DNA of 64,000 nt from DYRB01 sp963709645 (lineage in GTDB: Bacteria > Pseudomonadota > Gammaproteobacteria > Chromatiales > Chromatiaceae): positions 1 through 64,000 of the forward strand of contig CAVPXP010000038.1 of the NCBI GenBank assembly GCA_963709645.1, read 5' to 3'. This document shows positions 34,774 through 45,145 of this stretch, one piece after another (position 1 is the first letter of the stretch; each line of letters starts with the position of its first letter). The position numbers were made by a program, and so were the translations under genes. The notes under the pieces are model-generated. The model saw only the letters and a list, made by a program, of their open reading frames with translations. It ran no database searches and was not told the origin of the DNA.

Positions 34774-36212
34774 TCCTGCTCCACTGGCAGGCCCATGGCC
34801 TGGCGGTAGTGGCGGCGCTGGCTGTTGCGGCCCAGGCGGTCGGTGAGTGCCTCCCAGGATTGGGCGGCGGCATGCAGTCCTTCTGCCGGGGAGACCTCGC
34901 CCGCCATGACGCGGTCGAGCTGATCCTCGATGGCCGCGATGTAGGCGCGATATCCGGGCAGGCGCAGGTCCCGCGCCAGGTCCGGGGCCGACAGGCTCTC
35001 CCGCAGCACGGACAGATAGGCCGCACCGTCCTCGTCGCCGAGCAGCCGCTGCCAAGGCCCCGGGTCGTCCAGTTGGGAACGCCGGTAGGGGTTGATGCCC
35101 GAGCTGCCGTCGAGGACGTCCTCACCGCTGTGCTCGGGGCTCGCGTACCAGGCGAGATAGGACCAGGCCTGGTCCTGGCGCGGGCTGGCGGCGGGCACCA
35201 CGCCGATCCACCCGCCGAAGGCCAGAAACGTCACGGAGCGCGGCTCTGGCAGTCGATCCCACTCCCCGCTGGCCGGGTTCCATGCCTCCTCGCTCCCCGG
35301 CAGGGGAAAGAACCCGAGCCTGCCGGCCACCCGGGAGTGGTGGGGGTCGCCGGCCAGCACACCGGTATCGGCCCAGTCGATGTCCATCGCCGCCGCGCCG
35401 TCGGCGAAGCGCCGGCGCACCGCCTCGCTGTCGAGCCCACCGGCATCGGCGGGCCCGAGCTGGCGCAGGTCGAGGAACTCCTCCAGGGCGCGGACCCAGG
35501 CCGGGTTGTCGATGGCGGGGACCATGGTGTCGGGGTCGAAGAACATCCCGCCAGGATGGTCCGGGTGGTTGGCGTAGGCCGCCGCGTGGCTGAACAGGTA
35601 CCAGATCCGCTGTCCGCTGCGGGCGTAGGCTTCCAGTGTCCCGGCCAGCACGGTTCCGTCCGGTGCGCCGCGGCCGCTGAAGAAGGCGGCGATGTCGCGG
35701 TACTCCCGCCAGGTCCGGGGCGGCACCAAGGGCCGCCCGTAATGCGCCTGGAATGCCTGCTGCACTTTGGCGTCCTCGAACAGGTCGCGCCTGTAAGTGC
35801 CCAGGTGCAGGTCCCCGTCTATAGTCAGAGCCAGCCAGCGGTCGCGCCAGCGCATCAGGGCATCGCGATAGATGGGAAGGATGTCGGCGAAGGCCGGTGC
35901 GTCGACGAGACCTTGCTGTGCATGTGCGAGGAAGGGGGCGAAGTCCGGCAGCCAGGCGGATGGGATCAGGAGTACGTCGTACGGGGGCTCCGCAGTGACG
36001 AAGCCGAGCATGATGCGCTCGTAAAGATCTGAAAAGGGGACCTGCGTGACGCTGACCGGCGTGCCGGTGGCGGCCTCGTAGCTCGCCCCGTGACGCAGAG
36101 CCGGACCACCGATGGCGCTGGTGTCGCGGGTCAGGACCCGCAGCGGTCCTGCGCCGGCGGTCGCGACGCCGAATATGACAAAAATTACAAGAATGCTGGC
36201 GAGTCGTTTCAT
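34770..36212 (-). CDS. Periplasmic sugar-binding-like protein (ABC substrate-binding type, family 1)
   Basis: A 480-residue exported protein. The signal peptide (MKRLASILVIFVIFGVATAG) precedes a family-1 solute-binding fold: RHGASYEAATGTPVSVTQVP, PYDVLLIPSAWLPDFAPFL, LTIDGDLHLGTYRRDLFEDA and GRLGFFPLPGSEEAWNPASG. No permease or ATPase genes accompany it; instead the next gene, overlapping by four bases, is a hybrid kinase. It therefore more likely delivers a ligand signal to the kinase sensor domain than substrate to a transporter. ATG 36212 gives the cleanest signal peptide; ATG 36239 is possible. Divergent from oprB. Confidence 0.85.
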   Translation of the reverse strand: MKRLASILVIFVIFGVATAGAGPLRVLTRDTSAIGGPALRHGASYEAATGTPVSVTQVPFSDLYERIMLGFVTAEPPYDVLLIPSAWLPDFAPFLAHAQQGLVDAPAFADILPIYRDALMRWRDRWLALTIDGDLHLGTYRRDLFEDAKVQQAFQAHYGRPLVPPRTWREYRDIAAFFSGRGAPDGTVLAGTLEAYARSGQRIWYLFSHAAAYANHPDHPGGMFFDPDTMVPAIDNPAWVRALEEFLDLRQLGPADAGGLDSEAVRRRFADGAAAMDIDWADTGVLAGDPHHSRVAGRLGFFPLPGSEEAWNPASGEWDRLPEPRSVTFLAFGGWIGVVPAASPRQDQAWSYLAWYASPEHSGEDVLDGSSGINPYRRSQLDDPGPWQRLLGDEDGAAYLSVLRESLSAPDLARDLRLPGYRAYIAAIEDQLDRVMAGEVSPAEGLHAAAQSWEALTDRLGRNSQRRHYRQAMGLPVEQE

Positions 36213-36438
36213 CGTCGGTTCATACGGCGGGTTTCTCATGGCACCCAGCGTCGGAGCCTTTATGGAGTCGGAGTGACCGGCGGTCCGAGCCCACGCCGGA
36301 TACGGGGGCAGACTAGCGGGCCAGGGAGATACCTGTCCAACGCGGGGACAGAAACGGTCGTCGACCCGGGCAGCTGCAGCCGCACGGAGAACCACCGACT
36401 TGTCGGTGCCAACTAACAAACGCCACGAGAGAGCGACC

Positions 36439-37737
36439 ATGAAGAGAACCAGCACCACGATAGCCCTTGCGGCACTCGCAGCCGCGATGTTTCCTGCCGC
36501 GGGCGCGTTTGCCGCCGACGGCAATGTTGGGGACGAAGTCCCGTTGCCCGCCGGCCCCAGCGCGTCGGGGGGCGGCTGGCTGAGCGGCGATTACCTAACC
36601 GGCGACTGGGGCGGCAAGCGCACCGAGCTGGCCGACAAGGGTTACACCTTCTTCGCCTATCTCAACGGCATCGTCGCCGGCAACGTCAGCGGCGGTAACG
36701 AATCGGGGACAGCGCTGGCGACCGACCTCTATGCCGGCATGACCATCGACCTGCAGAAGGCCATGGGCTGGAACGGCTGGACCTTCAATCTCAGCGGCAT
36801 CGACCGAGCCGGCGCGAGCATCGACGACGACGTGGGCGGTATCTACAGCGTCATGCAGCTGGTCGGCGGCCAGACCTATTTCCTCTACAACGTCAGCCTG
36901 GAAAAGGCCTGGGAGAACGGCAAGTACGCCTTCAAGTTCGGGCGCATCACGGCGACGGACGACTTCGCCGGGTCGCCCTTCTATGGCTACTACCTGTCCA
37001 ACAGCATCGACGGCCAGATCCGCGCCGTGCTGTTCGACGGCGTCATGACCTCCTACCCCTTCGGCGTTTGGGGCGCCCGCTTCCAGTACACCCCCAACGA
37101 CGGCTTCCGCGCCAAGCTCGGCGTCTACCAGCTCACCCAGAACATGTGGGACCCGGACTACCACGGCACCGACTTTGCCATTCGCTCCAGCGACGGGGTC
37201 TCGGTCATGGGCCAGCTCGAATGGAGCTGGAAGTCCGCCGGCAAGCCCGGGCACTTCAACTTGGGGCTAAACGCCGTGTCCTTCCCCATGGCGGACTTCG
37301 ACTCCACCAGTACCACCAACCCCTTCTTCCGCTACTACGCGCAGTTGGACCAGCAGGTGACCGCCAAGTCGGAAGGCTCCGACCGCGGGCTCTACCTGTT
37401 CGGCACCCTGGCCTATACGGATCAGCAGCAGCCGGCCCTGGTCCCCTTCCAGGTCAGCCTGGGCGCCCAGTACGTCGGGCCCTTCGCCTCGCGCGGCAAG
37501 GACCGCCTGATCTTCGGCACGACCTACGGCCAACTCGGTGACGACTACGCCGCTGAGCAGGTGGCCCTGGGCAATGGCGATCCGGACTACGAATGGATCT
37601 TCGAGCTGGGCTACCGCATCCAGCTCACCAAGTTCGCCTACATCCAGCCGGACATCCAGTACGTCGTTCAGCCCGGCGGGACTGGCGACATCCCGGATGC
37701 GACCGTTATCGGCATGCAGTTCGGCGTCTCGCTGTAA
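36439..37737 (+). CDS. oprB: OprB-family carbohydrate-selective porin
   Basis: A 432-residue outer-membrane beta-barrel. The signal peptide (MKRTSTTIALAALAAAMFPA ... AFAAD) is followed by the OprB landmark YLTGDWGGKRTELADKGYTF, many amphipathic aromatic-rich strands (for example TDLYAGMTIDLQKAMGWNGW and FEFLGYR-type ends) and a hydrophobic C-terminal strand ending in VIGMQFGVSL. OprB channels admit glucose, fructose and other sugars. It lies divergently from the binding-protein/kinase operon and 31 bases upstream of the fructose PTS gene, which points to fructose entry. Intact. Confidence 0.9.
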   Translation: MKRTSTTIALAALAAAMFPAAGAFAADGNVGDEVPLPAGPSASGGGWLSGDYLTGDWGGKRTELADKGYTFFAYLNGIVAGNVSGGNESGTALATDLYAGMTIDLQKAMGWNGWTFNLSGIDRAGASIDDDVGGIYSVMQLVGGQTYFLYNVSLEKAWENGKYAFKFGRITATDDFAGSPFYGYYLSNSIDGQIRAVLFDGVMTSYPFGVWGARFQYTPNDGFRAKLGVYQLTQNMWDPDYHGTDFAIRSSDGVSVMGQLEWSWKSAGKPGHFNLGLNAVSFPMADFDSTSTTNPFFRYYAQLDQQVTAKSEGSDRGLYLFGTLAYTDQQQPALVPFQVSLGAQYVGPFASRGKDRLIFGTTYGQLGDDYAAEQVALGNGDPDYEWIFELGYRIQLTKFAYIQPDIQYVVQPGGTGDIPDATVIGMQFGVSL

Positions 37738-37768
37738 TCCAGAACAGGACCAAATGAGGAGGACCGGC

Positions 37769-40238
37769 ATGATTTCATTAGATCCAAGGGCGGTGCGCCT
37801 GGGCGCCAGGGCAGTGGACAAGACCGACGCCATCCGTCAGGTCGGCCAGATCCTGGTGGATACGGGGTTCATCGAGCCCGGCTATGTGGACAGCCTCCTG
37901 GCACGTGAGCGGGTGGCCAACACCTTCCTCGGCAACGGCATCGCCATCCCCCACGGGGTGCCGAAGGACCGAGGGCTCATCAAGAAGACCGGCGTCGCCG
38001 TGCTGCAGGTGCCGGGTGGCGTGGACTGGAACCCGGGCGACCGGGTCCACCTCGTCGTCGGAATCGCCGCCAAGTCCGATGAACACCTGCAGATCCTGAC
38101 CAACCTCACGGACGTCCTGGGCGATGCGGCTGAGGCGGCGCGGCTGGCGCAGCACGGTCGACCCGGCCGATATCGCACAGCGCCTCTCGGCCGGGCCATC
38201 GCTGGCGGCCGGCGCGGCGGTGGAACCGCTGCCGGAGGACCTACCTAACCATTTCGACGTGGTCATCGCGAGCCCCCACGGGTTGCACGCGCGGCCTGCC
38301 ACGGCCCTGGTGGACATTGCCAAGGCGTTCGCCGCGACCATCCGGATTCGCCACGGCAACCGCGCCGGTGACGCCAAGAGCCTGATTGCACTTTTGAATC
38401 TCGGCGTCGAGTCGGGTGCCACCATCCGCGTCATGGCCGAGGGCCCGGACGCAACCGAGGCGCTGGCGGCACTCCGCGAGGCCATCGAGGCCGGGCTGGA
38501 GGAGCCAGAGGAGACAGCCGCTTCCGCCCTCCCAACGGAGGCGGAGCACATCGCCTGGGAGGGCCCGACCCTGGCGGGCGTGGCGGCCTCTCCGGGAATG
38601 GCCGTGGGTCCCGTGTGGCAGTTTCAGCGGGGCAAGATCGTCGTGGCGGCGACGGCGCGCGATCCCGCCGCGGAGCTGACCCGGCTCGATCGTGCCCTGG
38701 AGAGCGCCAAGCGCGAGCTCGCCGAGCTGTACGAGGAGGTCAAGGCCAAGGCCGGCGCAGGTAGGGCAGCCATCTTCAAGGCCCATGCCGAGTTTCTCGA
38801 CGACCGCGGCCTCATGGATGCGGCCGAGCACCTGATCCGCGGCGATGCCCGCAGCGCCGGCTACGCCTGGGAGCGCAGCTTCATGGAGCAGGCCAGGTCG
38901 CTGGCCGCTCAGAAGGATGCCCTGCTGGCGGCGCGCGCCGTGGACCTGCGCGACGTCGGGCGCCGAGTGCTGCGCCTCCTGGCCGAGCGCATCGAGGACG
39001 CCCCCAAGCTGCCGGACACCCCGGTGATCCTGGTCGCCGACGACCTGAGCCCATCGGATACGGCGCGCCTGGACCCGGCCCTGGCGCTCGGCATCTGCAC
39101 CGCATCCGGGGGGCCCACCTCCCACACCGCCATCATCGCCCGGTCCCTGGGCATCCCCGCCGTGGTCGGGGCCGGCGATTCCGTGCTCGACATCGCCGAC
39201 GGCACGCCCATCGTCCTGGACGGCAACAGCGGCACCCTGGTGCTGGCGCCCACGGACGCCGACCGCGCCGTCGCCGCCCGGGTCCAGGCCGATCTGGCCG
39301 CCCAGCGCGAGGCCGAGCGGCGCGCCTGCTACCAGCCGGCCATCATGACCGACGGGGCCCGCATCGAGGTGGTCGCCAACATCGCCGCGCCGGATGAGGC
39401 GGCAAAGGCGGTGGAGGCCGGCGGCGAGGGCGTCGGCCTGCTGCGCACCGAGTTCCTGTTCCTGGGCCGCGATCAGGCCCCGACCGAGGACGAGCAGGCC
39501 GAGGCCTACAGCCAGATGGTCCGCGCCCTGAACGGCCTGCCCATCATCATCCGCACCCTGGACATCGGCGGCGACAAGGCGGTGCCCTACATGGCCATGC
39601 CGGCCGAGGACAACCCCTTCCTGGGCGAGCGCGGCATCCGCCTGTGCCTGAACCGGCCGGAGCTGTTCCGCACCCAGTTGCGGGCCATCTTCCGCGCCGC
39701 TGACCTGGGTCCGGTGCGCATCATGTTCCCCATGATCGCGACCCTGGAGGAGCTGGCCCGCGCCAAGGCCCTGACCGAGGAGGTGCGCCTGGAGACGGGC
39801 GCCGAGCCGGTGGAGATCGGCATCATGATCGAGGTGCCGTCCGCCGTGATGATGGCCGAGGAGCTGGCCGCGCAGGTGGACTTCTTCTCCGTGGGCTCCA
39901 ACGACCTGACCCAGTACACCCTGGCGGTGGACCGGATGCACCCGGTGCTGTCGCGCCAGGCCGACGGGCTGCACCCGGCGGTGCTGCGCATGATCGACCG
40001 CACGGTGCGTGCCGCGGACAAGGCGGGCAAGTGGGTCGGCGTCTGCGGCGGTATCGCGGGCGATCCCCTGGGCGTTGTCTTGCTTACCGGGCTCGGGGTA
40101 CGCGAGCTCTCGGTCAGCATCCCGAGCATCGCGGCGGTGAAGGCCCAGATCCGAAACTTAAGCATGGAGCAGGCCCGTACCCTGGCCCAGCGGGCCCTGG
40201 CCTGCACGGGCGCCGCGCAAGTCCGGCGCCTGCGCTGA
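37769..40238 (+). CDS. fruB: Fructose PTS multiphosphoryl transfer protein (EIIA-HPr-EI), one frameshift
   Basis: About 822 residues over two frames. EIIA-Fru comes first (GNGIAIPHGVPKD, phospho-His about 62), then an HPr domain (VIASPHGLHARPATALVDIA with its His), then a full enzyme I: GGPTSHTAIIARSLGIPAVV (phospho-His), GEGVGLLRTEFLFLGRDQAP, VDFFSVGSNDLTQYTLAVDR and the C-terminal GVCGGIAGDPLGVVLLTGLG. The frame breaks near 38145 in GCGCAGCACGGTCGAC at the end of EIIA; removing one C rejoins LAQ to TVDPADIAQRL. A GAGGAGGA site precedes ATG 37769. It supplies phosphate from PEP to FruA. Confidence 0.86.
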
Positions 40239-40252
40239 TGGAGACCTTCACC

Positions 40253-41206
40253 ATGGACAACATCACGCGCATCGCAACCCTGAGCCTCAACCCGGCCATC
40301 GACCAGACCGCGCGGGTGGCCAGCTTCACCGCCGGGCGGGTCAACCGGGTCGAATGGGACCAATCCGATGCCGGCGGCAAGGGGGTGAACGTCGCCTCCT
40401 TCCTGGCTGACGCTGGTTTGCCCGTCACGGCGACGGGCCTGCTCGGCAGCGGCAACGTCGAGCCCTTCGTCGAGCTGTTCGAGCGCAAGGGCATCGTGGA
40501 CCGCTGCGTGCGCCTGCCGGGACGCACGCGGGTCAACGTCAAGATCGTCGATCCCGTCCTCGATCAGGTCACCGACATCAACTTCCCGGGCCTCGCGCCG
40601 CGGCCGGAGGACCTGGAAGCCCTGACCGCCGCGCTGGACGCCCTGTGCGCCGACACGGATTGGTTCGTGCTCTCGGGCAGCGTACCGGCGGACGTTCCGA
40701 CGCGGGTCTACGAGGACCTGGTCATACGCCTCAAGGTCCTCGGCAAGACCGTGGTACTGGATGCCAGCGGGGCGCCCTTTGCCGAGGCCATCGGCAGCGG
40801 CCCGGACATCATCAAGCCCAACATCGACGAGCTCGGCGAGCTGGTCGGCCGGCCGCTCCAGAGCCAGGCCGAGATCATCGCCGCAGCCCGTACCCTGATC
40901 GACCGCGGTATCGGTCTGGTGGCGGTCTCCATGGGGGCGGACGGCGCCCTGTTCGTGGAGCGGGACGCCGTCGTGCTGGCGACCCCGCCCGCCATCGAGG
41001 TCAAGAGCACAGTCGGCGCCGGCGACGCCATGGTGGCCGGCATCGTGACCGGCAGCCTGCGCGGGCTGGACCTGGCGGCTCGCGCCCGGCTCGCCACGGG
41101 TTTTTCGCTCGGCGCCCTCGCCGAGGTGGGGCCCAACCTGCCGAGCCAGGCCGTCATCGAGACCCTGGCCGCCCGCGTCCAGGTTCGCCCCGTCGGCACA
41201 CCCTGA
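40253..41206 (+). CDS. fruK: 1-phosphofructokinase
   Basis: A 317-residue PfkB-family kinase that phosphorylates fructose-1-phosphate to fructose-1,6-bisphosphate. PfkB motifs are LNPAIDQTARVASFTAGRVN at the N-terminus, SDAGGKGVNVASFLADAG, PNIDELGELVGRP and the C-terminal anion hole and catalytic Asp in KSTVGAGDAMVAGIVTG. ATG 40253 has GGAG nine bases upstream; ATG 40238, overlapping the fruB stop (TGATG), would add five residues. Either way it is translationally linked to fruB and followed 26 bases later by fruA. Intact. Confidence 0.94.
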   Translation: MDNITRIATLSLNPAIDQTARVASFTAGRVNRVEWDQSDAGGKGVNVASFLADAGLPVTATGLLGSGNVEPFVELFERKGIVDRCVRLPGRTRVNVKIVDPVLDQVTDINFPGLAPRPEDLEALTAALDALCADTDWFVLSGSVPADVPTRVYEDLVIRLKVLGKTVVLDASGAPFAEAIGSGPDIIKPNIDELGELVGRPLQSQAEIIAAARTLIDRGIGLVAVSMGADGALFVERDAVVLATPPAIEVKSTVGAGDAMVAGIVTGSLRGLDLAARARLATGFSLGALAEVGPNLPSQAVIETLAARVQVRPVGTP

Positions 41207-41232
41207 TTCAGAACGAATTTTTGGAGAACAAG

Positions 41233-43021
41233 ATGGCAAGACTCATCGCAGTCACCTCCTGCCCCACGGGCATCGCCCACAGCCTGATGGCGGCGGAGGC
41301 GATCAAGAAGACCGCAGAGCTCATGGGACACGAGATCCAGGTCGAGATCCACGGCGCCGAGGGCACGACCAATCGCCTGTCCGACGAGACCATCGCCGCG
41401 GCCGATGCCCTGCTGATCGCCGCGGACATCCACGTCGAGACCGAGCCCTTCGGCGACAAGCCCCGGCTCACGGTCTCCACCAGCCGCGCCATCCGCGACA
41501 CCCAGGGCGTGCTCGGCGAGCTGCTGGCGCTGGTGCCGGGGCTGGCCGCCCATGCTGCTGCACCGGCCGCACCGGCGGCGCCAAAGGCGCCTGAGGCAGC
41601 GGCGGGCGGCGGCCGGCGTATCGTGGCCATCACGGCCTGCCCCACCGGCATCGCCCACACCTTCATGGCGGCGGACGCCCTGAAGAAGGCGGCGGCGGCC
41701 GCGGGCGACGAGATCCACGTCGAGACCCAGGGCTCGGTCGGGGCCAAGAACCAACTGACCCCGGAGCAGATCGCCGCGGCGGACCTGGTGGTCATCGCCG
41801 CCGACACCCACGTGGACCCGAGCCGCTTCGCCGGCAAGCCGGTCTACACGACCTCGGTGGGGGCGGCGGTCAAGGGTGCGGCGGACGTCCTCTCCCGCGC
41901 CAGGCACGGAGGCGGTGACGGGCGGCGGGTCCCGCTCCGACCGCGGCACCGGCTGGAAAGTCGGCCAAGAGCCGGATCGAGGGCCCTTACAAGCACCTGT
42001 TGACCGGTGTCTCCTACATGCTGCCGATCGTGGTCGCCGGCGGGCTCTGCATCGCCCTGTCCTTCGTCTTCGGCATCGAGGCATTCAAGCAGGAGGGCAC
42101 CCTGGCGGCGGCCCTGATGGCCATCGGCGGTGGGGCCGCCTTCAAGCTGATGGTGCCGATCCTGTCGGGCTATATCGCCTACTCCATCGCCGACCGTCCG
42201 GGTCTGACCCCAGGGCTCGTCGGCGGCATGCTGGCGGTGAACCTGGAGGCCGGATTCCTCGGCGGTATCGTGTCCGGCTTTCTCGCCGGCTATATCGCCC
42301 TCTGGATCCGTGACCGAGGTCAATGTGCCTCAGCACTTCGAGGGCCTGAAACCGGTACTGATCATTCCGCTGCTCTCGACCCTGGCGGTCGGGCTGCTGA
42401 TGATCTACGTGGTCGGCGCCCCGGTGAAGGCGATCATGGACGGGCTGACCCACTTCCTGCAGGGCATGAGTTCCACCAACGCGGTCTTTCTCGGTCTGAT
42501 GCTCGGCGCCATGATGGCGGTGGACATGGGTGGACCGGTGAACAAGGCCGCCTACACCTTCGCGGTGGGGCTGCTGACCAGCGACACCTTCCTGCCGATG
42601 GCGGCGGTCATGGCGGCCGGCATGACCCCGCCGCTCGGGCATCGCCATCGCCACCCTGATCGGCGGCAATCGCTTCACCCAGGCCGAGCGCGAGGCGGGC
42701 AAGGCCGCTGGCGTGCTGGGGCTCTCGTTCATCACCGAGGGGGCCATCCCGTTCGCCGCCAAGGACCCGCTGCGGGTCATCCCGTCGGTCATCGTCGGCT
42801 CAGCCGCGGCCGGCGCCCTGTCCATGTACTTCGGCGTGGGACTGCACGCCCCCCACGGCGGCGTGTTCGTGCTCGCCATCCCGAACGCGGTCAGTCACCT
42901 GGCCCTGTACGCCCTGGCCATCCTGGTCGGCACGGCCCTGACGACCGCGGCCCTGTTGATCCTGAAGCCGTCGCTGGATGAGCCCAAGCCGTCCTCCGCG
43001 GTGCCGGTCGCAGCCAAGTAA
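41233..43021 (+). CDS. fruA: PTS fructose transporter EIIB'BC (three frameshifts)
   Basis: About 595 residues over four frame segments. Two tandem EIIB domains come first: IAVTSCPTGIAHSLMAAEAI and IVAITACPTGIAHTFMAADA, each with the CPTGIAH phospho-Cys motif, joined by an Ala/Pro linker. After a break near 41900-41960 comes the EIIC membrane domain (HLLTGVSYMLPIVVAGGLCI). After a second near 42308 it continues VTEVNVPQHFEGLKPVLIIP, and after a third near 42638 IAIATLIGGNRFTQAEREAG ... FITEGAIPFAAKDPLRVIPS. It takes up fructose as fructose-1-phosphate. Three single-base breaks in one conserved gene flanked by intact fruK are suspicious of sequence error. Confidence 0.8.
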
Positions 43022-43082
43022 CCCATAGCGGCCCGCCCGGGGGACGGGCGGGCCCTCACCCCAGATTGTTGGAGACGAAACC

Positions 43083-44023
43083 ATGTTACATCGCCATACC
43101 ATCGGCATCATCGGCACCGGACAGGTCGGGATGGCCGCGGCGTCCGCCCTGTTCCAGCAGCGGATCGCCAACGAACTGATCCTGGTCGACCTCGACCGCC
43201 GCCGGGCCGAGGGCGAGGCCATGGACCTGATGCACGCCCAGGGCTATGTGGGACGGCGGCGGGTGCGGGCCGGGGGCTATGAGGATCTGGCCGAGGCCGA
43301 GATCGTGATCGTCACCGCCGGGGTGGGCCAGCGCCCGGGGAGGACCGCCTGTCGCTCCTCCAACGCAATACCGCGGTCTTCCGCCAGATCGCAGAGCAGT
43401 TGGACCGCCATGCCCCGGAGGCGATCCTGTTGATTGCCTCCAACCCGGTGGATGTCCTGACCTTTGTCATGCAGGAGCTATCAAAGCGGCCGCACGAAAA
43501 GGTAATCGGCACCGGGACCATGCTGGACACCACGCGCCTGCGCTCCCTGCTCGCCGAGCACTACCAGGTCGACCCCCGCTCGGTCCATGCCCTGATCCTC
43601 GGTGAGCACGGCGACAGCGAGATTGCGGTCTGGAGCGGGGCCAACATCGGCGGCACCTCCGTCCGTCACAACACCATCCTCGGCAAGCCCTACGATCCCG
43701 CCTTCCTGGACAGCATCCTGACCCAGGTGCGCCGCGCCGCCTACGAGATCATCGAGCGCAAGGGCTACACCAATTGGGCCATCGGGCTGGTGCTGGCCCA
43801 TCTGGTGCGCACCATCCAGGAGGATCAGGGCAGCGTGCTGCCCATCAGCGTACGGCTGCACGGCGAGTACGGGATCGAGGACGTCTGTCTGAGCATCCCG
43901 GTCGCGGTGGGGCTCCACGGCGCTGGCGGGCGAGTGCCGATCCCGCTGGAGGACAAGGAGCGGGAGGCACTGGTGACCTCCGCGGAGACCCTGAAGCAGT
44001 GCCTGCGCTCGCTGGATCTGTGA
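43083..44023 (+). CDS. ldh: L-lactate dehydrogenase (one frameshift)
   Basis: About 313 residues over two frames. The first frame has the NAD-binding HTIGIIGTGQVGMAAASALF and LILVDLDRRRAEGEAMDLMH. After a missing base near 43340 (GCCCGGGGAGGAC) it resumes EDRLSLLQRNTAVFRQIAEQ, IASNPVDVLTFVMQELS and the catalytic ALILGEHGDSEIAVWSGANI with the active-site His. The discriminating loop reads GQRPGEDRLSLL, where Gln at the specificity position (GVGQRPGE) favours pyruvate/lactate over malate. It lies 61 bases after fruA and should reduce pyruvate with NADH. Family members are tetrameric and cytoplasmic. Confidence 0.84.
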
Positions 44024-44048
44024 CATGGATACTGCAGCAAGGGCGCGC

Positions 44049-44163
44049 CGTGGGAGCGCCGCCACCGGCGCGACCCGGCGAGGCGAAGCGAGCCGGCTGC
44101 GAGTCCCTGCCTGGGGCGCGCCGCGCTGCGCCCGGTCGCGGCGAGGGCCCCGCTCCCACAGGG
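44049..44163. repeat. Pair of inverted REP-like palindromes
   Basis: A unit reading GTGGGAGCGCCGCCACCGGC then GCGACCCGGCG at 44049-44080 recurs in inverse orientation at 44131-44160 (reverse complement GTGGGAGCGGGGCCCTCGCC then GCGACCGGG). Such GTGGGAGCG...GCGACC palindromes are common dispersed REP-like elements in gammaproteobacteria. The pair sits between ldh and the FNT gene and could fold into one large hairpin that attenuates transcription. Confidence 0.6.
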
Positions 44164-44272
44164 TTCTAGCTCGGGAGGGATTCGGCTCATTCGTGGAGGT
44201 CTCTGCCCCTCAAGGAACCCGAGCCATAAACAACGCCGGGCGCGCCCGGTGCCGATGGGAAACTGTAGCATC

Positions 44273-45133
44273 ATGAGCGTCATCTCGAACCCCCTGTTCC
44301 CTGGGAAGCACTTCATCGGCACGATTCTCGAGGCCCTCGAGACCAAGACGACGATGTCGGGCGAGCTGGCCCGGCGTTACCTGCAGCGGGCCGCGATGGC
44401 GGGGGTCGTCATCGGCCTCTTCTACGCGACGAACTACGCCATCATCGCGGCGTTCGACGCAGTGCCAGTGGCGGAAACCACCCTGCACAGCCTGGGCAGG
44501 ATCGCCGGCGCCCTGACCTTCGGCTGGGCCCTGGTCTTCATCCACTACTCGAAGTCCGAGCTGCTCACGTCGAACATGATGATTGTCTCGATCGGCGCCT
44601 ACCACCGCCGCATCGGATGGCTGAAGGCGATGCGCCTGCTCTCGCTCTGCTACGTCGGCAACTTCCTGGGCGGGCTCTTCATGGCCCTTCTGCTGCGGTT
44701 CAGCACCCTGACCGAGGGACAGGTCCTGGCGGAGATGTTGCATTCGGTCGCGGTCAAGCTGGCCTACGTCAGCAGCGGCGCCGCCGGTTGGGGCGACCTC
44801 TTCGTCCGGGCGATCCTGTGTAACTTCATGATCAACCTGGCCATGCTGCTGGTCTACAACGGCCTGATCAAGGACGACCTCACCAAGAGCCTGGTCATGA
44901 TCGTGTCGGTGTTCATCTTCGCCTTCCTGGGTTTCGAGCACTCCGTCGCCAACACGGTGCTCTTCACCATCGTCGGTCTCAAGGAGGGCATCGATATCGG
45001 CCTCGCGGCGGGCAATGTGGCCATCGCGCTGCTCGGCAACTTCATCGGCGGCGGCCTGCTCATCGGCCTGTACTACGCCTACGTCAACGACGACGCCAAG
45101 TACCTGCGCCGGCGCCCGCAGTCCGCGGACTAG
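44273..45133 (+). CDS. Formate/nitrite transporter (FNT) family channel
   Basis: A 286-residue, six-helix channel of the FNT family (FocA, NirC, FdhC and lactate-conducting members). The signature AFLGFEHSVANTVLFTIV carries the central His of the pore; SKSELLTSNMMIVSIGAYHR and GAAGWGDLFVRAILCNFMIN are the other half-helix regions. It lies directly after ldh and before an SdhL-type dehydrogenase, in a fermentation-like operon with no formate-lyase gene nearby, so lactate or another monocarboxylate is as likely a substrate as formate. ATG 44273 is chosen; ATG 44255 would add six residues. Confidence 0.88.
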   Translation: MSVISNPLFPGKHFIGTILEALETKTTMSGELARRYLQRAAMAGVVIGLFYATNYAIIAAFDAVPVAETTLHSLGRIAGALTFGWALVFIHYSKSELLTSNMMIVSIGAYHRRIGWLKAMRLLSLCYVGNFLGGLFMALLLRFSTLTEGQVLAEMLHSVAVKLAYVSSGAAGWGDLFVRAILCNFMINLAMLLVYNGLIKDDLTKSLVMIVSVFIFAFLGFEHSVANTVLFTIVGLKEGIDIGLAAGNVAIALLGNFIGGGLLIGLYYAYVNDDAKYLRRRPQSAD

Positions 45134-45145
45134 AGGGGAGAAACC

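Noticed and set aside
38241..39974. A 577-codon open frame antisense to the enzyme I part of fruB
   Set aside because: Shadow frame in GC-rich sequence; Gly/His/Gln-rich composition with no domain and no ribosome binding site, opposite a clear PTS protein.
44273..45133. Assignment of the FNT gene as focA or nirC by name
   Set aside because: The family is clear but the substrate is not; no formate or nitrite enzyme is adjacent, so no symbol was given.
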